From Streptomyces sp. NRRL WC-3618 (GTDB taxonomy: Bacteria; Actinomycetota; Actinomycetes; Streptomycetales; Streptomycetaceae), in the NCBI RefSeq assembly GCF_001280005.1, contig NZ_LGDW01000393.1, positions 1 to 58,652 on the forward strand: a stretch of DNA of 58,652 nt, in the 5' to 3' direction. The stretch's first letter is position 1. Each line of letters begins with the position of its first letter. Below, piece by piece: positions 1 through 12,835 of this stretch. The position numbers were made by a program, and so were the translations under genes. The notes beneath the pieces are model-generated. The model was not told the origin of the DNA and made no database searches. It was given only the letters and a program-made list of their open reading frames with translations.

Positions 1-1818
1 CACGGTCTCTTCGCGGCCCCGACCCGCCCGAGCCATCCGTGCGGCCTGCTCCGCCTTCAGGGCGGGGGCCAGCGCGGCGCCGCTTCCCCGCGGTCCCCGG
101 ACCAGCGCCGCAGCCGCCATCCAGCGCCGCAGCGCGTCCTCCCCGGCCCGCAGGTCGGGGCGCCCGAGCATGGCCCAGCCGTCGAGCAGCAGGGCCGCCG
201 CATAGCCGCCCTCGGCGACGGGCTCGGCCCCGGGCGTGCTGACGACGAGCGCGGGCGTCCCGGGCACCGTGTCCAGCACATGTTCGCGCCCGGAGGTCCG
301 CACCGGCACGGCCGGAAAAGCCCGCCCCAGCTCCTCGGCCGTCCGCCGCGCGCCCACGACCTGCGCCCGCAGCCGGAACCCGCCGCACTCCTGGCAGTGC
401 CAGCCGGTCTCCTCGCGCCCGCACCACGCGCACCACGGCGCCCCTGCGTCCCGCGCCTCCATCGGTCCGGCGCAGTGCCGGCACCGAGCCGGTTCCCGGC
501 ATCGGGCGCAGGCCAGTCGCGGTACGTATCCGCGCCGGGGTACCTGGACCAGTACCGGCCCGTGCTTCAGCCCGTCCCGCACCGCCTGCCAGGCGAGGCT
601 CGGGAGGCGGGCGGCCCGGGCGGCCTCGTCCCGGGCGAGATCGCCGTCCCCCACGGTCCGTACGAGCGGGGCGGCCGCCCGTACCTGTTCCCGGCCGGCG
701 ACCAGCGGCCGGGCCCACCCGCTCTCGACGAGTTGCGCCCCCTCCACCGTGCAGCTCCAACCCCCCAACAGAAACGCGCACTTGTCCTGCGCCGCCCGCA
801 ACAGCAGCACTTCGCGCGCATGCGGCTGCGGGGCGTGCGGCTCACTGTGGCTGTCGTCCCCGTCGTCCCAGAGCGCGACGAGCCCCAGGTCCCGGACGGG
901 CGCGAACATGGCGGCCCGGGTCCCGATGACGGCCCGTACGGCACCCCGGCGCACGGCGAGCCACTCCCGGTACCGTTTCTCGGGCCCGGCGTCGGCGGTG
1001 AGCACGGCGTGCCGTCCCTCCCCCAGCACGGAGGTCAGGGCGGCGTCGACCCGCGCTACGGCGCGCCCGTCCGGCAGGACGACGAGCGCCCCGCGGCCCG
1101 AGGCGAGCGTCGCACCGACGGCCCGCGCCAGTTCCTCACTCCACTCCGGCCCGGGCAAGGCGTTCCACACCGCGCGCGGCGCACTCCCGGAGGCGAGCGC
1201 CTCGAGAAACGCGCCCCCTTGCTCGTACCGTCCCCAGGACCCCACCTCCGGCGCCCCGGCCACGGGCAGGGCCGCCGGGGAGGCCGCCTTCTCTGCCCGG
1301 GCGTTGCGGGGCGGTACGGCCAGTTGCAGCACATCGGCGAGGCTCCCGGCGTACCGGTCGGCAATGGCTCGGGCCAGCGACAGCAACTCCTCGCTCAGCA
1401 CCACCTCGGGCGAGACGACCTGTGCCAGCGCGGCCAGCGGCCCGGAGTAGTCGGATTCGGCGAGGCGCTCGACAAGGAACCCGTCGATGAGCCCCCCGCC
1501 CTCACGGCGCCCGTCCCGCACCCGATGCCGCCCGGCCCCGAACCTGACCCGCACCCGCACCCCGGGCTGCGCGTCGGCGTCCAGTTCCTCGGGCACCGCA
1601 TAGTCGAAGTACCGGTCGAGATGCAGCACACCCTTGTCGACCAGTACACGCGCGACGGGCAGCTCCCCGGCCAGTGCGGCCCCTCGCCAGGTCCGCGGCT
1701 TGGCCCGTGGCGCCTTGGCCTGGCGCACACTCTCCCGGATCAGCGCAAGCTGCTCGGGCGGCGCCACCCCGTCGGCCCCCCGGGCCCCGCCGTTTCCCTG
1801 CCCGTTCTCGCTGCTCAC
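1..1818 (-). CDS. priA: Primosomal protein N' (PriA), actinobacterial helicase-degenerate type; C-terminus cut by window edge
   Basis: Replication-restart protein that in other bacteria recognises stalled forks and loads the primosome. Read from a GTG at 1818 the frame stays open to base 1 (606 codons), so the C-terminus lies outside the window. The N-terminal DNA-binding part is followed by a helicase-like region. About residues 430-480 hold clustered CxxC pairs (CARC, CRHC, CAWC, CQEC) typical of the PriA zinc-binding insert. I see no Walker A GxGKT motif where the ATPase would begin: the segment around LPGPEWSEELARAVG carries none. Actinobacterial PriA proteins are known to lack detectable helicase motifs, so this looks lineage-typical rather than a broken gene. 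It lies downstream of metK, separated by a terminator-like hairpin. Confidence 0.9.
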   Translation of the reverse strand, partial: MSSENGQGNGGARGADGVAPPEQLALIRESVRQAKAPRAKPRTWRGAALAGELPVARVLVDKGVLHLDRYFDYAVPEELDADAQPGVRVRVRFGAGRHRVRDGRREGGGLIDGFLVERLAESDYSGPLAALAQVVSPEVVLSEELLSLARAIADRYAGSLADVLQLAVPPRNARAEKAASPAALPVAGAPEVGSWGRYEQGGAFLEALASGSAPRAVWNALPGPEWSEELARAVGATLASGRGALVVLPDGRAVARVDAALTSVLGEGRHAVLTADAGPEKRYREWLAVRRGAVRAVIGTRAAMFAPVRDLGLVALWDDGDDSHSEPHAPQPHAREVLLLRAAQDKCAFLLGGWSCTVEGAQLVESGWARPLVAGREQVRAAAPLVRTVGDGDLARDEAARAARLPSLAWQAVRDGLKHGPVLVQVPRRGYVPRLACARCREPARCRHCAGPMEARDAGAPWCAWCGREETGWHCQECGGFRLRAQVVGARRTAEELGRAFPAVPVRTSGREHVLDTVPGTPALVVSTPGAEPVAEGGYAAALLLDGWAMLGRPDLRAGEDALRRWMAAAALVRGPRGSGAALAPALKAEQAARMARAGRGREETV

Positions 1819-1950
1819 GCCTGCATTCTTACCAAACGCCACTGACATCAACGAGCGGCGCCCGAACTCCGAGGATCAGGCCGGCAGTGGGAGACCCACA
1901 CGGTAAGAACACGCGCCGTCGCCCCTCGGCCAAGCCGATTCCCGACATGC

Positions 1951-1985
1951 CGAAGCCCGGCGCACCCACAGGGCGCCGGGCTTCG
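1951..1985 (-). terminator. Hairpin downstream of metK
   Basis: Perfect 13-bp inverted repeat (CGAAGCCCGGCGC, 1951-1963, against 1973-1985) with a 9-nt loop, 26 nt past the metK stop. There is no long U-tract, as is usual for Streptomyces terminators. It separates metK from priA. Confidence 0.7.
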
Positions 1986-2011
1986 ACCAAGCAAACAGTC
2001 CGCTTGCGGTC

Positions 2012-3220
<1,209 letters not shown>

Positions 3221-3470
3221 AACGCTCCCTGGGGTTGCAGCGGCTGCTGGCTGATCATTGGTGGACGGGTCGGGAGCTGCGCCCGGCGTCGTCCGAGAAC
3301 AGTTTATCGGTCTCCCTCGTTCATCGGCCCCTCCGTCTCGCCTCTCGGAAGCACCGTGACCTGCGGCACGGGCATTCTGCCCAATCACGAGGGGTGTACG
3401 CCAGGGCCACCACGCCCCGAAAGCACGAGGTGGGAGAGGTGTCAGGTACCTGCCGGTACGGCGGAATCAG

Positions 3471-4673
3471 TCATTCGAGGCGGTCGGCAACCAGATCCCA
3501 CACGATCTCGGCCAGTGCCTCCTTGGGCCCGTGCGGCACCGGGGTCTCACTGCCGTCGGCGCCCAGCACGACGGCCTCGTTCTCCTCGGAACCGAAGGTC
3601 AGGCGCTCTCCCACCTCGTTGACAATCAGCAGGTCACACCCCTTGCGCCGCAGCTTCGTACGGCCGTTGGCGAGGACGTCGTCCGTCTCGGCGGCGAAAC
3701 CGACGACCACTTGACCCACTCGGGCACGATCGGCCGAGATCTCCGCGAGAATGTCTGGATTCCGAATCAGGACCACGGGTTCCGGGTCCTCGCCGTCCTT
3801 CTTCTTGATCTTTCCGGCCGCGTAGGCCGCCGGGCGGAAGTCCGCGACCGCCGCGGCCATCACCACGGCGTCGGCGTCCGCGGCTGCCTTCAGTACGGCT
3901 TCGCGCAGTTGGACCGCTGTCCCCACGGGCACGACTTCGACTCCCGCCGGGGCCGGCAGGCCGGTGTTCGCGGCGATCAGGGTGACCCGGGCGCCCCGAG
4001 CGGCGGCCGTACGGGCGAGCGCGTATCCCTGCTTGCCGGAGGAGCGGTTGCCGAGGAAACGGACCGGGTCGAGCGGTTCACGGGTGCCGCCGGCGCTGAC
4101 GACGACGTGCCGACCGACCAGGTCGGGTGCCGTCACGCCGCGGGCGAGCACCCGACGGCAGACCTCGAAGATCTCGGCCGGGTCGGGCAGGCGCCCCTTG
4201 CCCGTGTCGACGCCGGTGAGGCGGCCGACGGCGGGTTCGATGACGAGGGCGCCGCGGCGGCGCAGTGTCGCCACGTTCTCCTGGGTGGCCGGGTGCTCCC
4301 ACATCTCCGTGTGCATGGCGGGGGCGAAGACGACCGGACACCGGGCGGTGAGGAGGGTGTTGGTGAGCAGGTCGTCGGCGAGGCCGTGGGCCGCTTTGGC
4401 GAGCATGTCGGCCGTCGCCGGAGCCACGACCACCAGGTCCGCCTGTTGGCCGATGCGGACGTGCGGGACCTCGTGGACGTCGTCCCAGACCTCCGTGGAG
4501 ACAGCGTGGCCGGAGAGCGCGGACCAGGTCGCGGCGCCGACGAAGTGCAGGGCCGAGTCGGTGGGGACCACACGGACGTCATGGCCCGACTCCGTCAGTC
4601 TCCGCAGCAGCTCGCAGGCCTTGTACGCGGCGATGCCGCCACTGACCCCCAGTACGACCTTCGGCTTGCCCAC
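3471..4673 (-). CDS. coaBC: Bifunctional phosphopantothenoylcysteine decarboxylase / phosphopantothenate-cysteine ligase
   Basis: Catalyses two successive steps of coenzyme A synthesis: CTP-dependent joining of cysteine to 4'-phosphopantothenate, then decarboxylation. The 400-aa protein starts at GTG 4673 (GKPKVVLGVSGGIAAYK) with AGGGGAGG just upstream. The flavoprotein CoaC half has the FMN-binding GVSGGIAAYK, a VPHV segment with the expected catalytic His, and PAMHTEMW. The last has His where E. coli has Asn (PAMN); I recall this His as usual in actinobacteria. The CoaB half follows from about residue 190, with SAGGTREPLDPVR and GNRSSGKQG. Phased repeats lie directly upstream. Confidence 0.95.
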   Translation of the reverse strand: MGKPKVVLGVSGGIAAYKACELLRRLTESGHDVRVVPTDSALHFVGAATWSALSGHAVSTEVWDDVHEVPHVRIGQQADLVVVAPATADMLAKAAHGLADDLLTNTLLTARCPVVFAPAMHTEMWEHPATQENVATLRRRGALVIEPAVGRLTGVDTGKGRLPDPAEIFEVCRRVLARGVTAPDLVGRHVVVSAGGTREPLDPVRFLGNRSSGKQGYALARTAAARGARVTLIAANTGLPAPAGVEVVPVGTAVQLREAVLKAAADADAVVMAAAVADFRPAAYAAGKIKKKDGEDPEPVVLIRNPDILAEISADRARVGQVVVGFAAETDDVLANGRTKLRRKGCDLLIVNEVGERLTFGSEENEAVVLGADGSETPVPHGPKEALAEIVWDLVADRLE

Positions 4674-4685
4674 CGGGCCTCCCCT

Positions 4686-4737
4686 GACTCGATACGCGAC
4701 TCGACATCCGACTCGATCTGACTCGATCCGACTCGGT
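4686..4737. repeat. Five phased GACTCGAT-type repeats upstream of coaBC
   Basis: Five copies of GACTCG(A/G)(T/C) on the plus strand begin at 4686, 4698, 4710, 4720 and 4730, so spacings are 12, 12, 10 and 10 nt. They occupy the space between the rpoZ hairpin and the coaBC ribosome-binding site. The spacing is near one helical turn and is not a multiple of three, which argues against a coding repeat. No matching regulator is known to me. Confidence 0.75.
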
Positions 4738-4753
4738 ACGCGTCTATGACACA

Positions 4754-4788
4754 CCACAGGCCCGACAGTCGGGCTGTCGGGCCTGTGG
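4754..4788 (-). terminator. Hairpin downstream of rpoZ
   Basis: Perfect 15-bp inverted repeat (CCACAGGCCCGACAG, 4754-4768, with 4774-4788) and a 5-nt loop. It begins 26 nt past the rpoZ stop and ahead of coaBC. It probably ends rpoZ-gmk transcripts, which would require coaBC to have a promoter in the following 80 bp or depend on read-through. Confidence 0.75.
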
Positions 4789-4813
4789 ATAAAACAACCG
4801 AAACTTGAAAATA

Positions 4814-5086
4814 CTACTGCGCGGGGCCCTCAACGGCCTCGGACGTCAGCAGACCCGCGTTGATCTCACGCAGCGCGATCGAGAGCGGCTTCTCGTGGAC
4901 ATGGGTGTCCACGAGCGGACCGACGTACTCAAGGAGGCCCTCGCCGAGCTGCGAGTAGTACGCGTTGATCTGGCGGGCACGCTTGGCCGCGTAGATCACC
5001 AGGCTGTACTTCGAGTCGGTGGCTTCGAGGAGCTCGTCGATCGGAGGGTTGATGATGCCCTCGGGCGCGGTGATGGAAGAGGACAC
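4814..5086 (-). CDS. rpoZ: RNA polymerase omega subunit
   Basis: Small subunit that helps fold and assemble the beta' subunit of RNA polymerase. It is 90 aa from GTG 5086 ([19 protein letters not shown]), with GGAAGG about 6 nt upstream; an in-frame upstream ATG at 5128 would sit inside the ribosome-binding region and is unlikely. The omega signature is clear: [18 protein letters not shown], then a C-terminal segment ending in EGPAQ. In streptomycetes, loss of omega affects differentiation and antibiotic production (family knowledge). It follows gmk by 38 nt and is probably co-transcribed with it. Confidence 0.97.
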   Translation of the reverse strand: MSSSITAPEGIINPPIDELLEATDSKYSLVIYAAKRARQINAYYSQLGEGLLEYVGPLVDTHVHEKPLSIALREINAGLLTSEAVEGPAQ

Positions 5087-5124
5087 GCTCTGCCTTCCGA
5101 AAGGTGGGATGGGATCGAGAACGA

Positions 5125-5718
5125 TCACACAACTTCCATCAAGGCTAGCAGCTCGCGCGCCACATCCTCGACGGAGGTGTTGACCAGGGTCTCGTCGAAC
5201 TCCGGCTCGGCGGCCAGTTCGATCTTGGCTGCCTCCAGCCGGCGCTCGATCACCTCGGGCGGTTCGGTGCCCCGCCCGGTCAGTCTGCGCACCAGCTCCT
5301 CCCAGGAGGGAGGAGCCAGGAACACCAGCAGGGCGTCCGACATGGACTCCCGGACCTGCCGGGCGCCCTGGAGATCGATCTCCAGGAGGACCGGCTCACC
5401 GGACTCCAGCCGCTCCAGCACAGCCGCACGCGGCGTGCCGTAGCGGTTGCCGGCGAATTCGGCCCACTCGAGGAGCTCGCCGTTGGCGATCAGCTTGTCC
5501 ATCTCCTCGTCGGTGACGAAGAAGTAGTGGACGCCGTGCTGTTCACCGGGGCGCGGCTTGCGGGTCGTCGCCGACACCGAGAGCCAGACCTCGGGGTGTT
5601 CCTTGCGCATATGGACGACGACCGTGCTCTTGCCGACGCCCGAGGGGCCGGAGAGCACGGTCAGCCGTGGACGTACGTCCGGGGGCTCGGGGGTTGTCCC
5701 CCGGAATGTTGCAGCCAT
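5125..5718 (-). CDS. gmk: Guanylate kinase
   Basis: Phosphorylates GMP to GDP with ATP, feeding GTP, dGTP and (p)ppGpp pools. The 197-aa protein has the P-loop GPSGVGKST at about residues 24-32, the GMP-binding [10 protein letters not shown] segment, and [13 protein letters not shown] in the core. The N-terminal extension [18 protein letters not shown] is typical of actinobacterial forms. The gene lies between sIHF (36 nt upstream) and rpoZ (38 nt downstream) in one direction, an arrangement I recall as conserved across actinobacteria. Confidence 0.96.
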   Translation of the reverse strand: MAATFRGTTPEPPDVRPRLTVLSGPSGVGKSTVVVHMRKEHPEVWLSVSATTRKPRPGEQHGVHYFFVTDEEMDKLIANGELLEWAEFAGNRYGTPRAAVLERLESGEPVLLEIDLQGARQVRESMSDALLVFLAPPSWEELVRRLTGRGTEPPEVIERRLEAAKIELAAEPEFDETLVNTSVEDVARELLALMEVV

Positions 5719-5754
5719 ACGGCGATTATTCCAGGAATCCCGGGATGCCAGGAC

Positions 5755-6078
5755 TCAGGAGCCGGTGCTGCCGAACTCGCGCTCCAGGGAGGCGATCTGG
5801 TTGGAGCCAAGACCACGCACCCGGCGACTCTCGGAGATACCGAGTCGCTCCATGATCTGCTTGGCGCGGACCTTGCCCACGCCCGGAAGCGATTCGAGCA
5901 GGGCGGAGACCTTCATCTTGCCGATGACGTCGTTCTCCTGGCCCTGCTTGATGACCTCGTGAAGGGAGGCGCCGGAGTGCTTGAGTCGATTCTTGACCTC
6001 GGCCCGCTCCCGGCGAGCCGCGGCGGCCTTTTCGAGCGCGGCTGCGCGCTGTTCAGGGGTAAGGGGCGGAAGAGCCAC
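5755..6078 (-). CDS. sihF: Streptomycete integration host factor-like nucleoid protein (sIHF)
   Basis: Basic DNA-binding nucleoid protein of the actinobacterial mIHF/sIHF family, unrelated in fold to E. coli IHF. From GTG 6078 it is 107 aa (ALPPLTPEQRAAALEKAAAA). It has a long N-terminal helix rich in Ala, Arg and Glu followed by a helix-two-turns-helix DNA-binding module: SLPGVGKVRAKQIMERLGI, then ESRRVRGLGSNQIASLEREF. A longer frame opens at 6165, but its extra residues do not resemble the family; 107 aa matches S. coelicolor sIHF as I recall it. The family is known to compact DNA and affect sporulation and antibiotic output. A candidate promoter lies at 6189-6217. Confidence 0.95.
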   Translation of the reverse strand: MALPPLTPEQRAAALEKAAAARRERAEVKNRLKHSGASLHEVIKQGQENDVIGKMKVSALLESLPGVGKVRAKQIMERLGISESRRVRGLGSNQIASLEREFGSTGS

Positions 6079-6188
6079 GCCTACGTCACCTCGGATGTCG
6101 AACTGTCGGATACGGACCCGGTGAGGAACACAATCGCCCCTCACCTGGTGAGCTACGAACAACACGCTCGCTCGTTGACTCTCGTCGG

Positions 6189-6217
6189 AGACTAGCGGCC
6201 AAGTCCGCCAGAGTCAG
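6189..6217 (-). promoter_or_regulatory. Candidate vegetative promoter for sIHF
   Basis: Reading the minus strand: CTGACT (-35 like, 6212-6217), a 17-nt spacer, and TAGTCT (-10, 6189-6194), about 110 nt ahead of the sIHF start. The match is moderate; no transcription start is known to me. Confidence 0.35.
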
Positions 6218-6284
6218 CGAGAACAGCGGAAAAGTCCTGGTCAGCCTTTGCCAGGTCGGATATTTCGGTCATATTGCCCTGGAT

Positions 6285-6306
6285 TTGAGAATGTATTCAG
6301 TCTCAA
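6285..6306. promoter_or_regulatory. AT-rich dyad between pyrF and sIHF
   Basis: A 22-bp near-palindrome, TTGAGA-10 nt-TCTCAA, in which 9 of 11 symmetric pairs match. It lies in the locally AT-rich 277-nt gap upstream of the sIHF promoter candidate and past the pyrF stop. It could be an operator; nothing else in the sequence assigns a protein to it. Confidence 0.4.
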
Positions 6307-6355
6307 GGCGACCTGAAGTCACTCATCGGAGGACTCCGCCGATCTGTGCGAATCC

Positions 6356-7201
6356 TCAGGTAGCGGCCACAGCGGCCCGGATCTCGTCCGCGAAGCGGTC
6401 CGACGCGTCCCGCAGGGCGACGAGATCAGGACCGTGACGCAGAACACCCCGGCTGACATTCGGAACCACGTTGCGCAGCGCCGCCCCGAACACCCCGCGA
6501 AGGTCGGCCGGGGTCGCCCCCTGAGCACCGACGCCGGGCGCCAGGAGGGGTCCGTTGATGTCGAGGTCGTAGGACGAGAGATCGCCGAGGGTGGCTCCGA
6601 CGACGGCGCCGAAGGAACCCAGGGGCCGCTCCCCCGCGTTCTCCGCGGCGAGGTACGCCAGCATGGTCGCGCCGACGTTCAGCCCGTCCTCGCGGACGGC
6701 GTGCTGCACCTGGCCGCCCTCGGGGTTGGAGGTCAGCGCCAGCACGAACAGGCCCGCACCGCTCTCCCGCGCGAGGTCGACCGCCGGCTGCAGCGAGCCG
6801 TAGCCGAGGTACGGCGAGACGGTGAGCGCGTCCGAGAACAGTGGGGCGCCCTTCTCCAGGAAGGCGGCGGCGTACGCGGCCATGGTGGAGCCGATGTCGC
6901 CGCGTTTGGCGTCCATCACGACGAGCGTGCCGGCGTCCCGCGCCTCCTGGACCGTCTTCTCCAGTACGGCGACCCCGCGCGACCCGAACCGCTCGAAGAA
7001 CGCGCTCTGCGGCTTCATCACCGCGACCCGCCCGGCCAGCGCCTCGACGACGGTACGGCTGAACCGCTCCAGGCCGGCGACATCGTCGTTCAGCCCCCAG
7101 TCGAGGAGCAGCGAGGCGTGCGGGTCGATGCCGACGCAGAGCGGGCCGCGCTCGTCCATGGCGCGGCGCAGCCGGGTGCCGAAGGGTTCCAGGACGGTCA
7201 T
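6356..7201 (-). CDS. pyrF: Orotidine-5'-phosphate decarboxylase (type 2 family)
   Basis: Final step of UMP synthesis: decarboxylates OMP. The 281-aa protein belongs to the longer type 2 family, with CVGIDPHASLL at the N-terminus, MKPQSAFFERFG, and the catalytic VMDAKRGDIGST segment at about residues 95-106 (Asp-Lys-Asp array). Its ATG overlaps the pyrD stop by 4 nt, so translation is probably coupled. It is the last gene of the pyr operon; pyrE is not in this window. Confidence 0.96.
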   Translation of the reverse strand: MTVLEPFGTRLRRAMDERGPLCVGIDPHASLLLDWGLNDDVAGLERFSRTVVEALAGRVAVMKPQSAFFERFGSRGVAVLEKTVQEARDAGTLVVMDAKRGDIGSTMAAYAAAFLEKGAPLFSDALTVSPYLGYGSLQPAVDLARESGAGLFVLALTSNPEGGQVQHAVREDGLNVGATMLAYLAAENAGERPLGSFGAVVGATLGDLSSYDLDINGPLLAPGVGAQGATPADLRGVFGAALRNVVPNVSRGVLRHGPDLVALRDASDRFADEIRAAVAAT

Positions 7202-8304
7202 ACGGGCTTCCTCACGTCGGCGCCGACCGCGTCGGCGAGGGTGGCGTACGGGCTCGTCCGGAGACGGGCGGCGAGCCCCTTGTGGATGCCGCGCCCCCAG
7301 AAGGGGCCCGCGTAGACGAAGGCGCTGTATCCCTGTACGAGGGTGGCGCCGGCCAGGATGCGCTGCCAGGCGTCCTCGGCGTTCTCGATGCCGCCGACGC
7401 CCACCAGGGTGATCCGGTCGCCCACGCGCGCGTAGAGGCGCCGCAGCACCTCCAGGGAGCGTGCCTTCAGGGGTGCGCCGGAGAGGCCGCCGGTCTCCTT
7501 CACCAGGGTGGGTTCGGCGGTCAGACCGAGTCCCTCGCGCGCGATGGTGGTGTTCGTGGCGATGATCCCGTCCAGGCCCAGTTCGACGGCGAGGTCGGCG
7601 ACGGCGTCCACGTCCTCGTCGGCGAGGTCGGGGGCGATCTTCACCAGCAGCGGGACGCGGCGGGAGGTCACCGTACGGTCGGCGGCCTCGCGGACGGCGG
7701 TCAGCAGCGGGCGCAGCGCCTCGGTGGCCTGGAGGTTGCGCAGGCCGGGTGTGTTCGGCGAGCTGACGTTGACGACGAGGTAGTCGGCGTACGCGGCGAG
7801 CCGCTCGGTCGACTTCACGTAGTCGGCGACGGCCTCGTCCTCGGGGACGACCTTGGTCTTGCCGATGTTGACACCGACGACGGTCGGGAAGACCGCCTCA
7901 CGGCTCGCCAGACGGGCCGCCACGGCCAGCGAACCCTCGTTGTTGAATCCCATGCGGTTGATGAGCGCCCGGTCCGGCACAAGGCGGAACAGCCGCTTCT
8001 TGGGGTTGCCGGGCTGCGGCTCCCCCGTGACCGTACCGATCTCTACGTGGTCGAAGCCGAGCATCGACATCCCGTCGATCGCGATCGCGTTCTTGTCGAA
8101 GCCGGCCGCGAGCCCGAAGGGCCCGTGCATCCGCAGCCCGAAGGCCTCGGTGCGCAGATCCTCGTACCTGGGGGCGAGCGCGGCGGCGACGAACGTCCGC
8201 AGCACGGGGACGCGGGCGGCCAGACGGATCCAGCGGAAGGCCAGGTGGTGGGCCACTTCGGGATCCATCCGGGTGAAGACCAGACGGAAGAAAAGCTTGT
8301 ACAT
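7198..8304 (-). CDS. pyrD: Dihydroorotate dehydrogenase, class 2 (quinone-linked)
   Basis: Oxidises dihydroorotate to orotate, passing electrons to membrane quinone. The 368-aa protein starts at ATG 8304 with GAGGA upstream. The N-terminal amphipathic stretch [20 protein letters not shown] matches the membrane-associating helix of class 2 enzymes. The substrate region [15 protein letters not shown] carries the class 2 catalytic Ser, and [14 protein letters not shown] binds FMN phosphate. Between carB and pyrD lie an 87-nt gap and a strong hairpin, unusual inside an otherwise tight operon. Confidence 0.96.
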   Translation of the reverse strand: MYKLFFRLVFTRMDPEVAHHLAFRWIRLAARVPVLRTFVAAALAPRYEDLRTEAFGLRMHGPFGLAAGFDKNAIAIDGMSMLGFDHVEIGTVTGEPQPGNPKKRLFRLVPDRALINRMGFNNEGSLAVAARLASREAVFPTVVGVNIGKTKVVPEDEAVADYVKSTERLAAYADYLVVNVSSPNTPGLRNLQATEALRPLLTAVREAADRTVTSRRVPLLVKIAPDLADEDVDAVADLAVELGLDGIIATNTTIAREGLGLTAEPTLVKETGGLSGAPLKARSLEVLRRLYARVGDRITLVGVGGIENAEDAWQRILAGATLVQGYSAFVYAGPFWGRGIHKGLAARLRTSPYATLADAVGADVRKPV

Positions 8305-8321
8305 GGTGGTGTCCTCGCAAC

Positions 8322-8385
8322 GGCCTCATGAAGAGGCTCCATGAGGCTTCATGAAGAGGGGGACACCGTTTCCGGTGTCCCCCTC
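8322..8385 (-). terminator. CATGAAGAG repeats and a strong intra-operon hairpin between carB and pyrD
   Basis: Two CATGAAGAGG repeats and a CCTCATG...CATGAGG inverted repeat lie at 8322-8360. Then comes a perfect 13-bp hairpin (GAGGGGGACACCG, 8356-8368, with 8373-8385, loop TTTC) just past the carB stop. It could be an intra-operon terminator/attenuator or a processing or stability element. Confidence 0.6.
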
Positions 8386-8391
8386 GGGCTG

Positions 8392-11692
<3,301 letters not shown>

Positions 11693-11700
<8 letters not shown>

Positions 11701-12835
11701 GCTGGCCCTCCATCAAAGACGTGAAGCGGTCGAACAGGTAGGCGGCGTCGTGCGGGCCCGCGGCCGCTTCGGGGTGGTACTGGACGCTGAACGCGGGCCG
11801 GTCGAGCAGTTGGAGCCCTTCCACGACCTGGTCGTTCAGACAGACGTGCGAGACCTCGGCGCGTCCGAACGGCGTCTCGGAGACCCGGTCGAGCGGCGCG
11901 TCCACGGCGAAGCCGTGGTTGTGGGCGGTGACCTCGACCTTGCCGGTCGTACGGTCCTGCACGGGCTGGTTGATGCCCCGGTGGCCGTACTTCAGCTTGT
12001 ACGTGCCGAAGCCGAGCGCCCGTCCGAGGATCTGGTTGCCGAAGCAGATCCCGAACAGCGGCGTACCGCGCTCCAGGACCGCCCGCATGACGGAGACAGG
12101 GTGGTCGGCGGTGGCCGGGTCGCCCGGACCGTTGGAGAAGAACACACCGTCGGGGTTCACGGCGTACACGTCCTCCACGGTCGCCGTGGCGGGCAGCACG
12201 TGCACCTCGATGCCGCGTTCGGCCATCCGGTGCGGAGTCATGCCCTTGATGCCGAGGTCGACGGCGGCGACGGTGAACTTCTTCTCACCGATCGCCGGGA
12301 CGACGTACGTTTCCTTGGTGGCGACCTCGGCCGACAGGTCGGCGCCCTGCATCTCCGGGGCCTGACGCACCTCGGCGAGCATGGTGCCGTCGTCGGGCAG
12401 CGCGTTGCCGGAGAAGATGCCGACGCGCATGGCGCCGCGCTCCCGCAGGTGACGCGTCAACGCGCGCGTGTCGATGCCGGAGATGCCGACCACGCCCTGG
12501 TTGCGCAGTTCCTCGTCGAGGGACCGCCGGGAGCGCCAGTTGGAGGGCACGCGCGCGGGGTCCCGTACGACGTAGCCCGCGACCCAGATGCGCTGCGACT
12601 CGGGGTCCTCGTCGTTGACGCCGGTGTTACCGACGTGCGGGGCGGTCATGACGACCACCTGGCGGTGGTACGACGGGTCGGTGAGGGTCTCCTGGTAGCC
12701 GGTCATGCCGGTGGAGAAGACGGCCTCTCCGAAGGTCACCCCCACGGCCCCGTAGGCACGGCCGCGGAAGATCCGGCCGTCCTCCAGGACGAGTACGGCG
12801 GGAACCTTCGCGGCTCCCCGGGTGGAGGTCGTCAT
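11693..12835 (-). CDS. carA: Carbamoyl-phosphate synthase small chain (glutaminase)
   Basis: Hydrolyses glutamine and channels ammonia to CarB. The 380-aa protein starts at ATG 12835 ([19 protein letters not shown]) after GGAAGG with 6-nt spacing; the open frame further upstream overlaps the PH-like gene and is not coding. The class I amidotransferase domain has FFSNGPGDP, the nucleophile in [11 protein letters not shown] (Cys) and the catalytic His/Glu in [11 protein letters not shown]. Its start overlaps the stop of the PH-like gene (ATGA) and its stop overlaps carB. Confidence 0.97.

Noticed and set aside
3221..3470. Possible SAM riboswitch ahead of metK
   Set aside because: I could not find the conserved SAM-I core or a convincing kink-turn helix; left unassigned. 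A possible -10 TAAACT at 3301-3306 is too weak alone.
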